Positions 7,997-16,065 of a stretch of 44,625 nt of DNA are shown here, one piece after another (the first letter of the stretch is position 1; each line of letters starts with the position of its first letter). The position numbers and the translations under genes were made by a program. The notes under the pieces were generated by a model. It did not search any database, was not told where the DNA came from, and saw only the letters and a program-made list of their open reading frames with translations. The DNA lies in contig QKEJ01000007.1 in the NCBI GenBank assembly GCA_003252375.1, forward strand, positions 1 through 44,625, written 5' to 3'. Origin of the DNA: Halodesulfovibrio sp. (GTDB lineage Bacteria > Desulfobacterota > Desulfovibrionia > Desulfovibrionales > Desulfovibrionaceae).

Positions 7997-8677
7997 ATGA
8001 ATGTCCACGTACTGCTCATAGAAGACGATCTTGATCTGGCGGCCTCGCTGATCGAGTATCTCGAACTCGAAAACATCATCTGCGACCACGCCTCCAACGG
8101 GGTGCACGGGGTGCAGCTGGCCACGGAGAATACCTACGATGTCCTGCTGCTGGACATCGAACTGCCCCGGCTGGACGGATACGGCGTCTGCGAGGCGCTC
8201 CGCCGCGCGGGTTCCGATGTGCCCGTACTCATGCTCACGGCACGGGACACCCTTGACGACAAGGTTGCCGGCTTCGAGGCGGGAACCGACGACTATCTGG
8301 TCAAGCCCTTCGCCATGCAGGAGCTGCTCTTCCGCATCCGCGCTCTTGCCAAGCGGCGCAGCAGCCAGTCGCGCCGGTTCCTCATTGGCGATCTGGAAAT
8401 AGACACGGAGCAACGCATGGCGCGCCGGAGCGGCGTGGAGCTGCACCTGGCTCCCAAGGAATGGGCGCTGCTCGAATACATGGCCAAGGCCAGCCCCGGC
8501 GTTGCCGTGCGCGAGCAGATGGTCCGCGCCGTGTGGGGGGAGGAATCCCCGGAGAGCAACAGCCTGAAGGTACACATGCACAACCTGCGACAGAAGGTGG
8601 ACAAGCCGTTCCCCACCCCGCTCATCCAGACCGTTCCGGGAGTGGGGTTCGCCCTGAGGCTGGCAGCCCATGAGTAA
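7997..8677 (+). CDS. OmpR/PhoB-family response regulator
   Basis: A 226-residue two-domain regulator. The receiver domain (1-120) has the acidic pocket E9-D10-D11, the phospho-acceptor D53 in LLLDIELPRLDG, the switch threonine in LMLTARD and the lysine in YLVKPF. The C-terminal winged helix (130-222) has the LAPKEWALLEYM and SLKVHMHNLRQKVD segments and ends in IQTVPGVGFALR. Upstream in-frame starts exist, but AAAAGGA 8 nt before 7997 and the family N-terminus (VHVLLIEDD) fix this start. Its stop overlaps the kinase start by 8 nt, implying translational coupling. It lies 111 nt behind the RND permease and probably recognises the 11-bp-period repeat at 3409-3428. Confidence 0.92.
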   Translation: MNVHVLLIEDDLDLAASLIEYLELENIICDHASNGVHGVQLATENTYDVLLLDIELPRLDGYGVCEALRRAGSDVPVLMLTARDTLDDKVAGFEAGTDDYLVKPFAMQELLFRIRALAKRRSSQSRRFLIGDLEIDTEQRMARRSGVELHLAPKEWALLEYMAKASPGVAVREQMVRAVWGEESPESNSLKVHMHNLRQKVDKPFPTPLIQTVPGVGFALRLAAHE

Positions 8678-9962
8678 GCACAGCCTGCGCCGGTCAATCA
8701 TCCTCTCCGTTGTCGCCGCGTGCACGGTGCTGGTACTGGGCTACTCCCTGCTGCTGCAGTTCTACCTGAAACACGGCCTGCACATGGACACGGAGTTCCG
8801 GCTTCGGGCAGAGGCGCAGCTCTACCTCGAACAATACGCGAACAATCCGGACGTTCCGCTTCCGAAAACCGCCACCATCACCGCCTACCTTGGATTTGAC
8901 GCCCTGCCGGACGAAATACGCACCCTGTGCAGCCCGCAGGACCTGATCAGCGGGCAGTTCCACCAGGTGGAGCGCAAGCAGTTCCTCTACTACATGTATA
9001 CCGTACGCCGCCCGGACGGGCAGCCGGCCTACTTCGTATTTCACCTCCACAAGGACAAAAAGCCCACCGAAGCCCGGCAGTATTTCTTCACCTTCTTCCT
9101 GTACATTCCCCTGGCCATTGGCATCGGCACCACGCTGATCGTGGTCCTGTTGTCCGTATACATGCTCAAGCGCATCGCCCGCCCCGTGGAGCGCCTGCAC
9201 GACTGGGCCACGCATCTGGACATGGACGGACTGGACAACGACACCACGGACTTTACCTACGCCGAACTGAACCATCTGGCGGACCTGTTCAGGGGCAACC
9301 TGCGCCGTCTCTATGCCGGAGCGGAACGGGAAAGGAAGTTCCAGCAGTATGCCAGCCATGAACTGCGTACCCCCATCGCCATCCTGAAGAACAACCTGGA
9401 GCTCATGGACCGTCTGGGCATCCACGAGCACAACAGGTTCGAATCCTCCTATGGGCGAATGGAAAAGGCTGTGCGCAAGATGCAGCACCTGACAAACACG
9501 CTGCTCTGGGCCTGCCGGGAAGACGGCACGCGACTGGAATCGGAGCCCCTTGCGCTCAACTCGCTCATGCAGGGCCTGATCGAAGAAAACACCTACCTGC
9601 TGGAAGGCAAGGATATCAAGATCGACAGCCGCCTCAATCCTGTTCGCGTACAGGCCGCGAGACCCGTTGCGGTCATCATTCTGGGCAACCTGGTCCGCAA
9701 TGCCTTCCAGCACACCACACGCGGCACCATCACCATGGCCTGCGGCGAACAGGGGGTCAGCATAGAAAACGACAAGCCCACGGTGCCGGACTACGACCGG
9801 CGCGAGAACTTCGGGCTGGGCCTGCAGATCGCCCGGCAGCTTGCCCGGCGGATGGGCTGGGACCTCCGGACCGAAGACATGGGCAGCACCTTCGCGGCGC
9901 GGATCACCTTTTCCGCCACGCAAACCGATGCTCCCGAAGCGATGGAAGACGCCGCCTCCTGA
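8670..9962 (+). CDS. Membrane sensor histidine kinase paired with the OmpR-type regulator
   Basis: A 430-residue inner-membrane kinase. TM1 is about residues 9-30, then a periplasmic sensor loop of about 105 residues, then TM2 about 140-165, then a HAMP-like linker (RIARPVERLHDWATHLD). The dimerisation/phosphoacceptor helix carries H230 in YASHELRTPIAILKNN, the N-box is IILGNLVRNAFQH, and the G2 region is FGLGLQIARQLARRMGW. The usual G1 box (DxGxG) is degenerate: the segment reads VSIENDKPTV, and the ATPase domain is short, so ATP binding may differ from typical kinases. It is translationally coupled to the regulator gene. It probably senses an envelope or periplasmic signal and controls the RND pump. 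Confidence 0.9.
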   Translation: MSKHSLRRSIILSVVAACTVLVLGYSLLLQFYLKHGLHMDTEFRLRAEAQLYLEQYANNPDVPLPKTATITAYLGFDALPDEIRTLCSPQDLISGQFHQVERKQFLYYMYTVRRPDGQPAYFVFHLHKDKKPTEARQYFFTFFLYIPLAIGIGTTLIVVLLSVYMLKRIARPVERLHDWATHLDMDGLDNDTTDFTYAELNHLADLFRGNLRRLYAGAERERKFQQYASHELRTPIAILKNNLELMDRLGIHEHNRFESSYGRMEKAVRKMQHLTNTLLWACREDGTRLESEPLALNSLMQGLIEENTYLLEGKDIKIDSRLNPVRVQAARPVAVIILGNLVRNAFQHTTRGTITMACGEQGVSIENDKPTVPDYDRRENFGLGLQIARQLARRMGWDLRTEDMGSTFAARITFSATQTDAPEAMEDAAS

Positions 9963-10506
9963 TCTGACATACCGCCTCGCCGGTGCCGGCCCGGCCTTTC
10001 CGGCCGGCACTGCGCAAATAATCAGAAAATATTCACTTGAACATGGGCAATTCCCGAGGGAGACGGGCAATTCACACCTGTTTCCATCAATTGGACAGAT
10101 ATTTTTTGCAGAATCCTATCGATACATTTGTGCATCGCCCGACGCGTTGAAAAACATGAAGAAATGTTTTTTCAAACAGTTACACACACCAACCCCACCC
10201 CATCCCTTGCCCTGCCACTCCATACCCGACACTCCCATCAATTCCGCAAAAGCATTGCCCCCCAGCACCCCACAGGGAAAACCACCCGCTGCAGTTCTCC
10301 ACAAAACCGATCTGCCGATTTGATCGTTTTGAATATTGCCAATTTTCGTAAAAAGAGGCAAAAATCCATCTCTCGCGGCATTTTTTACATTTACGTTCAC
10401 TTTTTCAGTAAAAACTGCCGATTTGCTCAGAGAGCACGAGTGCATGCTACCGCAACAACACACAATACCGCGCCATGCGGCGCCCAATACAGAACGGAGA
10501 CACATC
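9963..10506. other. 544-nt intergenic region before the D-amino acid locus
   Basis: No credible gene. It contains: (a) a 9-bp hairpin GTGCCGGCC / GGCCGGCAC (9983-10010) just after the kinase stop, without a T-run; (b) a direct repeat GGGCAATTC at 10045-10053 and 10065-10073, exactly 20 bp apart, so on one face of the helix; (c) an imperfect inverted repeat at 10302-10312 / 10322-10331 (CAAAACcGATC / GATCGTTTTG); (d) a direct repeat CTGCCGATTTG at 10312-10322 and 10415-10425; (e) an AT-rich stretch 10320-10415 likely to hold the dgcN promoter. No sigma-54 site was seen. Confidence 0.5.
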
Positions 10507-11508
10507 ATGATACAGGCCCCTTATCTTCTTTTCCTTGGCGACGCCCCGGACAATCTGGCCGCAAAGATGGCTCAGGGCATCATCGACTGGCGTCCCGAAG
10601 CTGCCGCCGGCCAGTACCGCATGGAAGGCTGCAAGGCCAACCTCGGCATCAAGGACATGACCATTCAGGAAGCCGTGGCTGCAGGCGTGAAGACGCTTGT
10701 GGTAGGCGTGGTCAACCGCGGCGGCATCATCTCCCAGGGCTGGAAAACCGTGCTCATCGAAGCGCTGGAAGCCGGTCTGGACGTGGCCTGCGGCCTGCAT
10801 AACCAGCTCCGTGACGAGCCCGACCTGGTGGAAGCCGCCGAAAAGGCCGGCCGCAGTCTCTTCGACGTGCGCGTTCCCCCCGTGCAGTACCCCGTTGCCA
10901 ACGGCAAGAAGCGCACCGGCAAGCGTTGCCTCGCCGTAGGCACCGACTGCTCCGTGGGCAAGATGTACACCGCCCTCGCCATGCACCGCGAAATGGAAAA
11001 GCGCGGCATGAAGGCCACCTTCCGCGCCACGGGCCAGTGCGGCATCCTCATCGAAGGCAACGGCGTGCCGCTGGACGCCGTTGTGGCCGACTTCATGGCC
11101 GGCGCCGTGGAATACCTCACTCCCAACAACGATGCCGACCACTGGGATCTCATTGAAGGCCAGGGCAGTCTCTTCCACGCCTCCTACTCCGGCGTAACCA
11201 TGGCCCTTGTCCATGGCGGACAGCCCGATGCGCTGATCCTGTGCCACGAACCCACCCGCCCGCACATGCGCGGCCTGCCCGACTACACCCTACCTTCGCT
11301 GGAAGACCTGCGTGACGTGGCCCTGCGTCTGGCTCAGGTTGTAAATCCGGCCTGCAAGGTCGCAGGCATTTCCGTGAACACCCAGCACATGAGCGAAGCA
11401 GACGCCCTCGCCTACCTGGCCGATCTGGAAGCACGCATGGGCATTCCCGCCGTGGATCCCTTCCGTCAGGGCGCCGGTCGCCTTGTTGAGGCACTGGCAT
11501 GCATCTAA
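10507..11508 (+). CDS. dgcN: D-glutamate N-acetyltransferase-like protein (DUF1611, DgcN)
   Basis: A 333-residue DUF1611 protein. The N-terminal Rossmann-like part (1-130) carries NRGGIISQGW. The C-terminal part has a Walker-A-like loop VGTDCSVGKMYTALAM (about residues 144-159), then RATGQCGILIEGNGVPLDAV and an LIEGQGSLFHASYSGV segment. DgcN proteins acetylate D-glutamate to N-acetyl-D-glutamate, which the partner racemase DgcA converts to N-acetyl-L-glutamate. The dgcA gene follows with a 10-nt overlap, which strongly supports the assignment over older 'uncharacterised DUF1611' labels. The frame is open back to 10336, but that part has no ribosome site; ACGGAG about 10 nt upstream of 10507 supports this start. 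The acetyl donor should be acetyl-CoA. It is first in a probable operon with dgcA and the aminotransferase. Confidence 0.85.
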   Translation: MIQAPYLLFLGDAPDNLAAKMAQGIIDWRPEAAAGQYRMEGCKANLGIKDMTIQEAVAAGVKTLVVGVVNRGGIISQGWKTVLIEALEAGLDVACGLHNQLRDEPDLVEAAEKAGRSLFDVRVPPVQYPVANGKKRTGKRCLAVGTDCSVGKMYTALAMHREMEKRGMKATFRATGQCGILIEGNGVPLDAVVADFMAGAVEYLTPNNDADHWDLIEGQGSLFHASYSGVTMALVHGGQPDALILCHEPTRPHMRGLPDYTLPSLEDLRDVALRLAQVVNPACKVAGISVNTQHMSEADALAYLADLEARMGIPAVDPFRQGAGRLVEALACI

Positions 11509-12464
11509 CAGCCGTCAGGGACGTCTTTCCTCTCGCCAAGGTGTTCACCATCTCCCGCGGCTCCCGCACGGAAGCGGTTGTCGTCCGCGTGGAGATCGAA
11601 CACAACGGCGTGACCGGACGGGGCGAATGCGTGCCGTACGCCCGCTACGGCGAAACGGTCGAAAGCGTCATCGCCCAGATCGAATCGCTTTCCATGCCCG
11701 TGACCCGCGCCGAGCTGCAGCAGGCCCTGCCTGCCGGGGCCGCCCGGAACGCCGTGGACTGCGCCCTGTGGGACCTGGAGGCCAAGCAGGCCGGCAAGAC
11801 GGTCTGGCAGCTCGCCGGACTGGATGCCCCGAAGCCCGAAACCACCGCCTACACCCTGTCGCTGGGTACGCCCGAAAGCATGCGCGACGAAGCCGCCCTG
11901 AATGCGGAACGCCCCCTGCTGAAGATCAAGCTCGGCGGCGAAGGCGATATCGCCCGCATTGAGGCAGTGCGCGAAGGCGCCCCCAAGGCGCGCATCATCG
12001 TGGACGCCAACGAGGGCTGGACCCCGGCAATGTACGCCGAGCTCGCTCCCGTGTTCCTTCGGCTGGGCGTGGAGATGGTGGAACAGCCCTTCCCCGCAGG
12101 CAAGGATGACGCCCTGTTGGACATGGAGCGTGTGCTGCCCGTATGCGCCGACGAATCCTGCCACGACCGGGACTCCCTGCCCGCCCTGGCCGGCAAGTAT
12201 GACCTTATCAACATCAAGCTGGACAAAACGGGCGGCCTGACCGAAGCGCTTGCGCTGAAGGCGGCGGCCCTGGAAACCGGTTTTGGCATCATGGTCGGGT
12301 GCATGGTCGGCTCTTCGCTGGCCATGGCCCCCGCCGTACTGGTGGCGCAGGATGCCGCCGTAACGGACCTTGACGGCCCCCTGCTGCTGGCGCGGGACCA
12401 CGACAACGCTCTTGCCTATGACAACGGACAGGTGCATCCGTCCGTTCCGGCACTCTGGGGCTAA
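11499..12464 (+). CDS. dgcA: N-acetyl-D-glutamate racemase-like enolase-superfamily enzyme (DgcA)
   Basis: A 321-residue enolase-superfamily enzyme, muconate-lactonising/dipeptide-epimerase subgroup. The N-terminal capping domain begins FPLAKVFTISRGSRTEA. The barrel has the general-base pair K142/K144 (LKIKLGG), metal ligands D169 (VDANEGW), E195 (VEQPF) and D218 (ADES), and the second catalytic lysine K240 (INIKLDKTGG). This two-lysine arrangement fits a 1,1-proton-transfer racemase or epimerase. By sequence alone it could be an L-Ala-D/L-Glu epimerase; the 10-nt overlap with a DUF1611 gene favours N-acetyl-D-glutamate racemase. The product N-acetyl-L-glutamate can be deacetylated to L-glutamate or enter arginine synthesis. 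Translation is probably coupled to dgcN. Confidence 0.82.
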   Translation: MHLTAVRDVFPLAKVFTISRGSRTEAVVVRVEIEHNGVTGRGECVPYARYGETVESVIAQIESLSMPVTRAELQQALPAGAARNAVDCALWDLEAKQAGKTVWQLAGLDAPKPETTAYTLSLGTPESMRDEAALNAERPLLKIKLGGEGDIARIEAVREGAPKARIIVDANEGWTPAMYAELAPVFLRLGVEMVEQPFPAGKDDALLDMERVLPVCADESCHDRDSLPALAGKYDLINIKLDKTGGLTEALALKAAALETGFGIMVGCMVGSSLAMAPAVLVAQDAAVTDLDGPLLLARDHDNALAYDNGQVHPSVPALWG

Positions 12465-12515
12465 GCTTCCGGACGCGCACACTCTGCGCACGGAAAGAAC
12501 TGAAGGAAAACGAAC

Positions 12516-13364
12516 ATGAGTCGTACAGTATATCTCAACGGCGTGTACATGCCGGAGGAAGAGGCCACCGTTTCCGTATTCGACCGGGGCTTCCTGTTTG
12601 CCGATGCGGTGTATGAAGTAACCGCCGTCCTTGACGGCAAGCTGGTGGACTATGCCGGTCATGCGGCGCGCCTCACCCGCTCCCTGGGCGAGCTGAAGCT
12701 GGCCAAGCCCTTCACCGACGAAGAGCTGCTGGCCATCCACCGTGAGCTGATCACCCGCAACAACCTCGAGCAGGGCGGCATCTACCTGCAGATCTCCCGT
12801 GGCAGCGAAGGCGACCGCGACTTCGTGTTCCCCAAGCACGCCGCTCCCACCGTCTTCCTGTTCACGCAGGCAAAGACACTCACCGATCCCAAGAAGGGCA
12901 TGCGCGTCATCTCCGTACCGGATATCCGCTGGGGCCGCCGCGACATCAAGACCGTACAGCTTCTGGCCCCCTCCATGGCCAAGATGGCCGCCAAGGCGGA
13001 AGGCAAGGACGACGCATGGCTGGTGGAAGACGGCTACGTGACCGAAGGCAGCTCCAACAACGCCTACATCGTCACCAAGGATGACAAGATCGTCACCCGC
13101 AACCTGTCCAACTCCATCCTGCACGGCATCACCCGCGCCGCCGTCCTGAAGCTTGCCGCCGAACGCAACATGGAAATCGAGGAACGCGCGTTCACCATCG
13201 AGGAAGCCCAGCAGGCCAAGGAGGCTTTCATCACCTCCGCCACCGTCTTTGTCTGCCCCGTGGTGGAAATCGACGGCGTGGCCATTGCCGGTGGCGAACC
13301 GGGACCGGTGGCTACCCGGCTGAACGACCTGTACATTGAAGAAGGGCGCAAGGCCGCCATCTAG
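12516..13364 (+). CDS. dat: D-amino acid aminotransferase (PLP fold type IV)
   Basis: A 282-residue fold-type IV transaminase. VFDRGFLFADAVYEV is the family N-terminal motif. The PLP-binding lysine is K145 in RRDIKTVQLL, the same number as in Bacillus D-amino acid transaminase. The VTEGSSNNAYIV segment binds the cofactor phosphate and ring. The DIK motif and the general match favour a D-amino acid transaminase over branched-chain transaminase IlvE or aminodeoxychorismate lyase. The reaction moves the amino group of D-Ala or other D-amino acids to 2-oxoglutarate, giving D-glutamate. The two genes just upstream (dgcN, dgcA) convert D-glutamate, so the three form a route from D-amino acids to N-acetyl-L-glutamate. 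It begins 52 nt after dgcA, with a GAAGGAAAA ribosome site. Confidence 0.87.
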   Translation: MSRTVYLNGVYMPEEEATVSVFDRGFLFADAVYEVTAVLDGKLVDYAGHAARLTRSLGELKLAKPFTDEELLAIHRELITRNNLEQGGIYLQISRGSEGDRDFVFPKHAAPTVFLFTQAKTLTDPKKGMRVISVPDIRWGRRDIKTVQLLAPSMAKMAAKAEGKDDAWLVEDGYVTEGSSNNAYIVTKDDKIVTRNLSNSILHGITRAAVLKLAAERNMEIEERAFTIEEAQQAKEAFITSATVFVCPVVEIDGVAIAGGEPGPVATRLNDLYIEEGRKAAI

Positions 13365-13389
13365 CGGACTTTCTCCCGAAGGCTCTGAC

Positions 13390-13425
13390 GGCCCCTGCTG
13401 CGATGCCATCGCCGCAGGGGCCTTT
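13390..13425 (+). terminator. Hairpin after the D-amino acid aminotransferase gene
   Basis: Stem GGCCCCTGC / GCAGGGGCC (13390-13398 / 13414-13422), extended inside by CGAT/ATCG, then TTTG. The short T-run suggests partial termination between the enzyme genes and azlCD. Confidence 0.65.
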
Positions 13426-13519
13426 GCATGCCGCCGGTTCCGGCCGGCACGCGCTGAACGCCAGCCCATTGCCAAGTGCGCCCTGCCGTGCCACCATGCG
13501 GGCAACGCACCGGAGGCCC

Positions 13520-14212
13520 ATGAACACTTCTCCCTACCTGAAAGGCGCCCGCGCCATGCTGCCCATCATGATGGGCGTTATCCCCATGTCCGTGGTCACG
13601 GGCGTGGCCGCCGTGAACTGCGGCATGACCACTACCGAGGCGCTGCTTTCCTCGGTCATCATGTATGCCGCCGCGGCCCAGCTGGTGGCGTACGAGATGA
13701 TCGGCAACGGGGCGGACATGGTGCTCATCTTCTCGGCCGCCATCGTGCTCAACCTGCGCTTTCTGCTGTACAGCGCGGGCATGGCTCCGCACATGCGGGA
13801 CGCGGGGTGGGCCAAACGGCTGGCAGGAGCCTACTGCCTGTCGGATCAGGCGTATGGCATCACCATGGTGCAGCTGCAGAAAGAGCCGAAGACGGACACC
13901 GCACGGTTCTACCTTGGCGCCGCCCTGTTCATGTGGGTCATCTACCAGTGCGCCGCCGCCCTCGGAGTCTTTCTCGGCAGGAGCATCTCCCCGGATCTGT
14001 CCCTTGATTTTGCGGTTCCGCTCACCTTTTCCGCACTGGTCGTACCGCTCATGGGCACCCCGGAATTGCGGGTGGCAGCCATCACCTCCGCCATCACGGC
14101 TCTGTGGTTTGCCGACCTGCCCGGCAATGCCGGCTTCTTCATCGCCACCTTCTCCGGCATCACGGCAGGCATGCTGTTCAGGGAATACGGAAAACGGAGG
14201 AATGGACGATGA
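13520..14212 (+). CDS. azlC: AzlC family amino acid exporter, large subunit
   Basis: A 230-residue inner-membrane protein of the AzlC (branched-chain amino acid efflux, LIV-E) family, with about six hydrophobic segments. Family features are ARAMLPIMMGVIPMSVVTGV at the N-terminus, MYAAAAQLVAYEMIGNGA, and AAIVLNLRFLLYSAGMAP. CGGAGG 3 nt before the ATG at 13520 fixes the start; the frame is open further upstream through the preceding hairpin. The stop overlaps the azlD start as ATGA. AzlCD pairs export branched-chain amino acids or analogues; the location behind D-amino acid enzymes suggests, but does not prove, a D- or neutral amino acid substrate. Confidence 0.88.
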   Translation: MNTSPYLKGARAMLPIMMGVIPMSVVTGVAAVNCGMTTTEALLSSVIMYAAAAQLVAYEMIGNGADMVLIFSAAIVLNLRFLLYSAGMAPHMRDAGWAKRLAGAYCLSDQAYGITMVQLQKEPKTDTARFYLGAALFMWVIYQCAAALGVFLGRSISPDLSLDFAVPLTFSALVVPLMGTPELRVAAITSAITALWFADLPGNAGFFIATFSGITAGMLFREYGKRRNGR

Positions 14213-14532
14213 CAGGCACCACGCAATTCTGGCTGCTCATCGCGGCGCTCGGTGCCGGCACCTTCCTGCTGCGCTACCTGTTCTTCTTCGTTTTCGGGCG
14301 ATACGAGGTTCCCGGGGTGGTAAAGACGATCCTGCCGTTCATTCCCGCCTCGGCGCTCAGCGCACTGGTGATGCCCAAGGTCTTCGGCAGTTGCCCCAGC
14401 ATGGCAACCCTGCTCGACCCCAGAGTGGCGGCGTGGGTGATTGCCATGATCGTGGCCTGGAGAACCAGAAACATCTTCCTCACCATCGCGGGGGGCATGA
14501 TCACGCTGTGGAGCCTTCACGCCCTGCTCTGA
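14209..14532 (+). CDS. azlD: AzlD family small subunit of the amino acid exporter
   Basis: A 107-residue membrane protein with about four helices. The motif AALGAGTFLLRYLFFF near the N-terminus, the VVKTILPFIPASALSALVMP segment and the C-terminal FLTIAGGMITLWSLHAL are typical of AzlD. It overlaps azlC by 4 nt (ATGA), implying coupled translation and a two-subunit complex. No terminator follows directly. Confidence 0.87.
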   Translation: MTGTTQFWLLIAALGAGTFLLRYLFFFVFGRYEVPGVVKTILPFIPASALSALVMPKVFGSCPSMATLLDPRVAAWVIAMIVAWRTRNIFLTIAGGMITLWSLHALL

Positions 14533-14940
14533 GCCCCACACGCCCCCGACAGGACATGCAACAGGACAGAGGGCGGACAAAACACTTGAACGCAGCGCGG
14601 CATCATGGCAGAAGCCTTGTAACATCACCTTGATTGAGGGCCGAACCATTGATGACGATGAACTGGCGATCCCGTTGCATCACCCACCGCAAACTGCCTC
14701 CGCGGGCGCACCACGTGCGTCGGTTCGACATGTCCCGTGCCGAGCAGTCCGGTGAACCGTTCAGTACCCCCCTCTCCGTCACACCGCCCGGAGTCTGACC
14801 AGCCTCCCCTTTCCCGTCCTCTTTCCACCGGTCCGACTCCATGCAATGACGGTCGGTTGCGGTATTCATTCACGCCCGCCCTGCGGCGCGGAGAATGACA
14901 TATTCACGGCACAACCCCGCCCTCGGGCAACGGAACATCA
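14533..14940. other. 408-nt intergenic region before the polyamine transporter operon
   Basis: No credible gene and no recognised riboswitch. An ACAGGACA-type direct repeat lies near 14550-14575. AT-rich patches around 14617-14640 and 14895-14910 may hold the potA promoter, but no clear -35/-10 pair was found. Confidence 0.45.
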
Positions 14941-16065
14941 ATGGCACCCATGGCAACCACGGACCCCATTTTCGAATTGCGTGGCGTCTGCAAGTATTTC
15001 GACGACACCTGCGCCCTTTCCAACATTGATCTCGCCATCCGCAATGGTGAATTTCTGACCCTGCTGGGCCCGTCCGGCTGCGGCAAGACCACCATTCTGC
15101 GCATTCTTTCCGGCTTCGAAACACCCTCCACGGGCGAAGTGCGCCTGAATGACACCGTCATCAACGACGTGCCGCCGGAAAAACGCAAGGTTAACACGGT
15201 ATTTCAGAATTATGCGCTCTTTCCGCACATGACCGTGCGGGACAACGTGGGCTTCGGCCTTGCCATGGCCGGAACGGAAAAGGGCGAAATGGCTCGGCGG
15301 GTGCGTGAAGCCCTGACCATGGTGCACATGGAGCACCTTGCCGACAGACGTCCCGGCCAGCTCTCCGGCGGGCAGCAGCAGCGTGTGGGCATTGCGCGGG
15401 CCGTGGTGAACAACCCCCTTGTCCTGCTGCTGGACGAACCCTTCAGCGCGCTGGACTTCAAACTACGCAAGGCCATGCAGCTGGAAATCAAGCAATTGCA
15501 GCGCTCTCTCGGCATTACCTTCGTCTTTGTCACCCATGATCAGGAAGAGGCCTTTGCCATGTCCGACCGGGTGGTGGTCATGAACGAAGGCCAGATCGTG
15601 CAGGTGGGCACCCCCAAGGAAATTTACGAGGAACCGGCAAGTCTGTACGTGGCCCGCTTTGTGGGCGACATCAATATCCTGGATGCCACGGTGCGGAATG
15701 CAACGGGCGATGGCATGTACAGGGCCGAGGTTGAAGGCGTGACCATGGCGCTGCACAGCAAACGGCGGTTCAGCGACGGTACCGAGGTCAAGGTGCTGCT
15801 GCGCCCCGAGGACCTGCGGGTGCACCGGGTGGCGGAAGGCATGCTGGACGAACCGCACCTTCTGGGCCGCATTGCGCAGACGGTATACAAGGGCGCAACC
15901 GTGGACCTCTACGTGCAGCTGGACGACGCCCACGGCGGCAAGACCGTCATGGCATCCGAATTCTTCAACGAAGACGACGAGGAAATCATCTACGACGCCG
16001 GTGAGCGCGTTGCAGTGACCTGGGTGGATGGCTGGGAGGTCGTGCTGCATGCAGAAGATCAGTAG
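14941..16065 (+). CDS. potA: Polyamine-type ABC transporter ATP-binding protein
   Basis: A 374-residue ATPase that drives uptake through the PotB/PotC channel. Walker A is LLGPSGCGKTT, the Q-loop is in VFQNYALFPHMTV, the signature is LSGGQQQRVGIARA, Walker B is VLLLDEPFSALD, and the H-loop is in THDQEEAFAMSDRV. The C-terminal region from about 245 is a TOBE regulatory domain, as in PotA/MalK. The first ATG is used; an internal ATG three codons later (14950) is possible. Its end overlaps potB by 17 nt. Neighbours potB, potC and potD complete the system. By family the substrate is spermidine/putrescine, although related systems carry other cationic or amino compounds. Confidence 0.93.
   Translation: MAPMATTDPIFELRGVCKYFDDTCALSNIDLAIRNGEFLTLLGPSGCGKTTILRILSGFETPSTGEVRLNDTVINDVPPEKRKVNTVFQNYALFPHMTVRDNVGFGLAMAGTEKGEMARRVREALTMVHMEHLADRRPGQLSGGQQQRVGIARAVVNNPLVLLLDEPFSALDFKLRKAMQLEIKQLQRSLGITFVFVTHDQEEAFAMSDRVVVMNEGQIVQVGTPKEIYEEPASLYVARFVGDINILDATVRNATGDGMYRAEVEGVTMALHSKRRFSDGTEVKVLLRPEDLRVHRVAEGMLDEPHLLGRIAQTVYKGATVDLYVQLDDAHGGKTVMASEFFNEDDEEIIYDAGERVAVTWVDGWEVVLHAEDQ

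Noticed and set aside
9436..9452. GGTTCGAATCC, a tRNA T-loop-like string
   Set aside because: It lies inside the sensor kinase coding sequence, between conserved boxes, and no acceptor or anticodon stem can be built around it.
11505..13505. 666-codon minus-strand frame opposite dgcA and the transaminase
   Set aside because: Shadow frame, low-complexity His/Gly-rich product; the plus-strand enzymes have full catalytic motifs.
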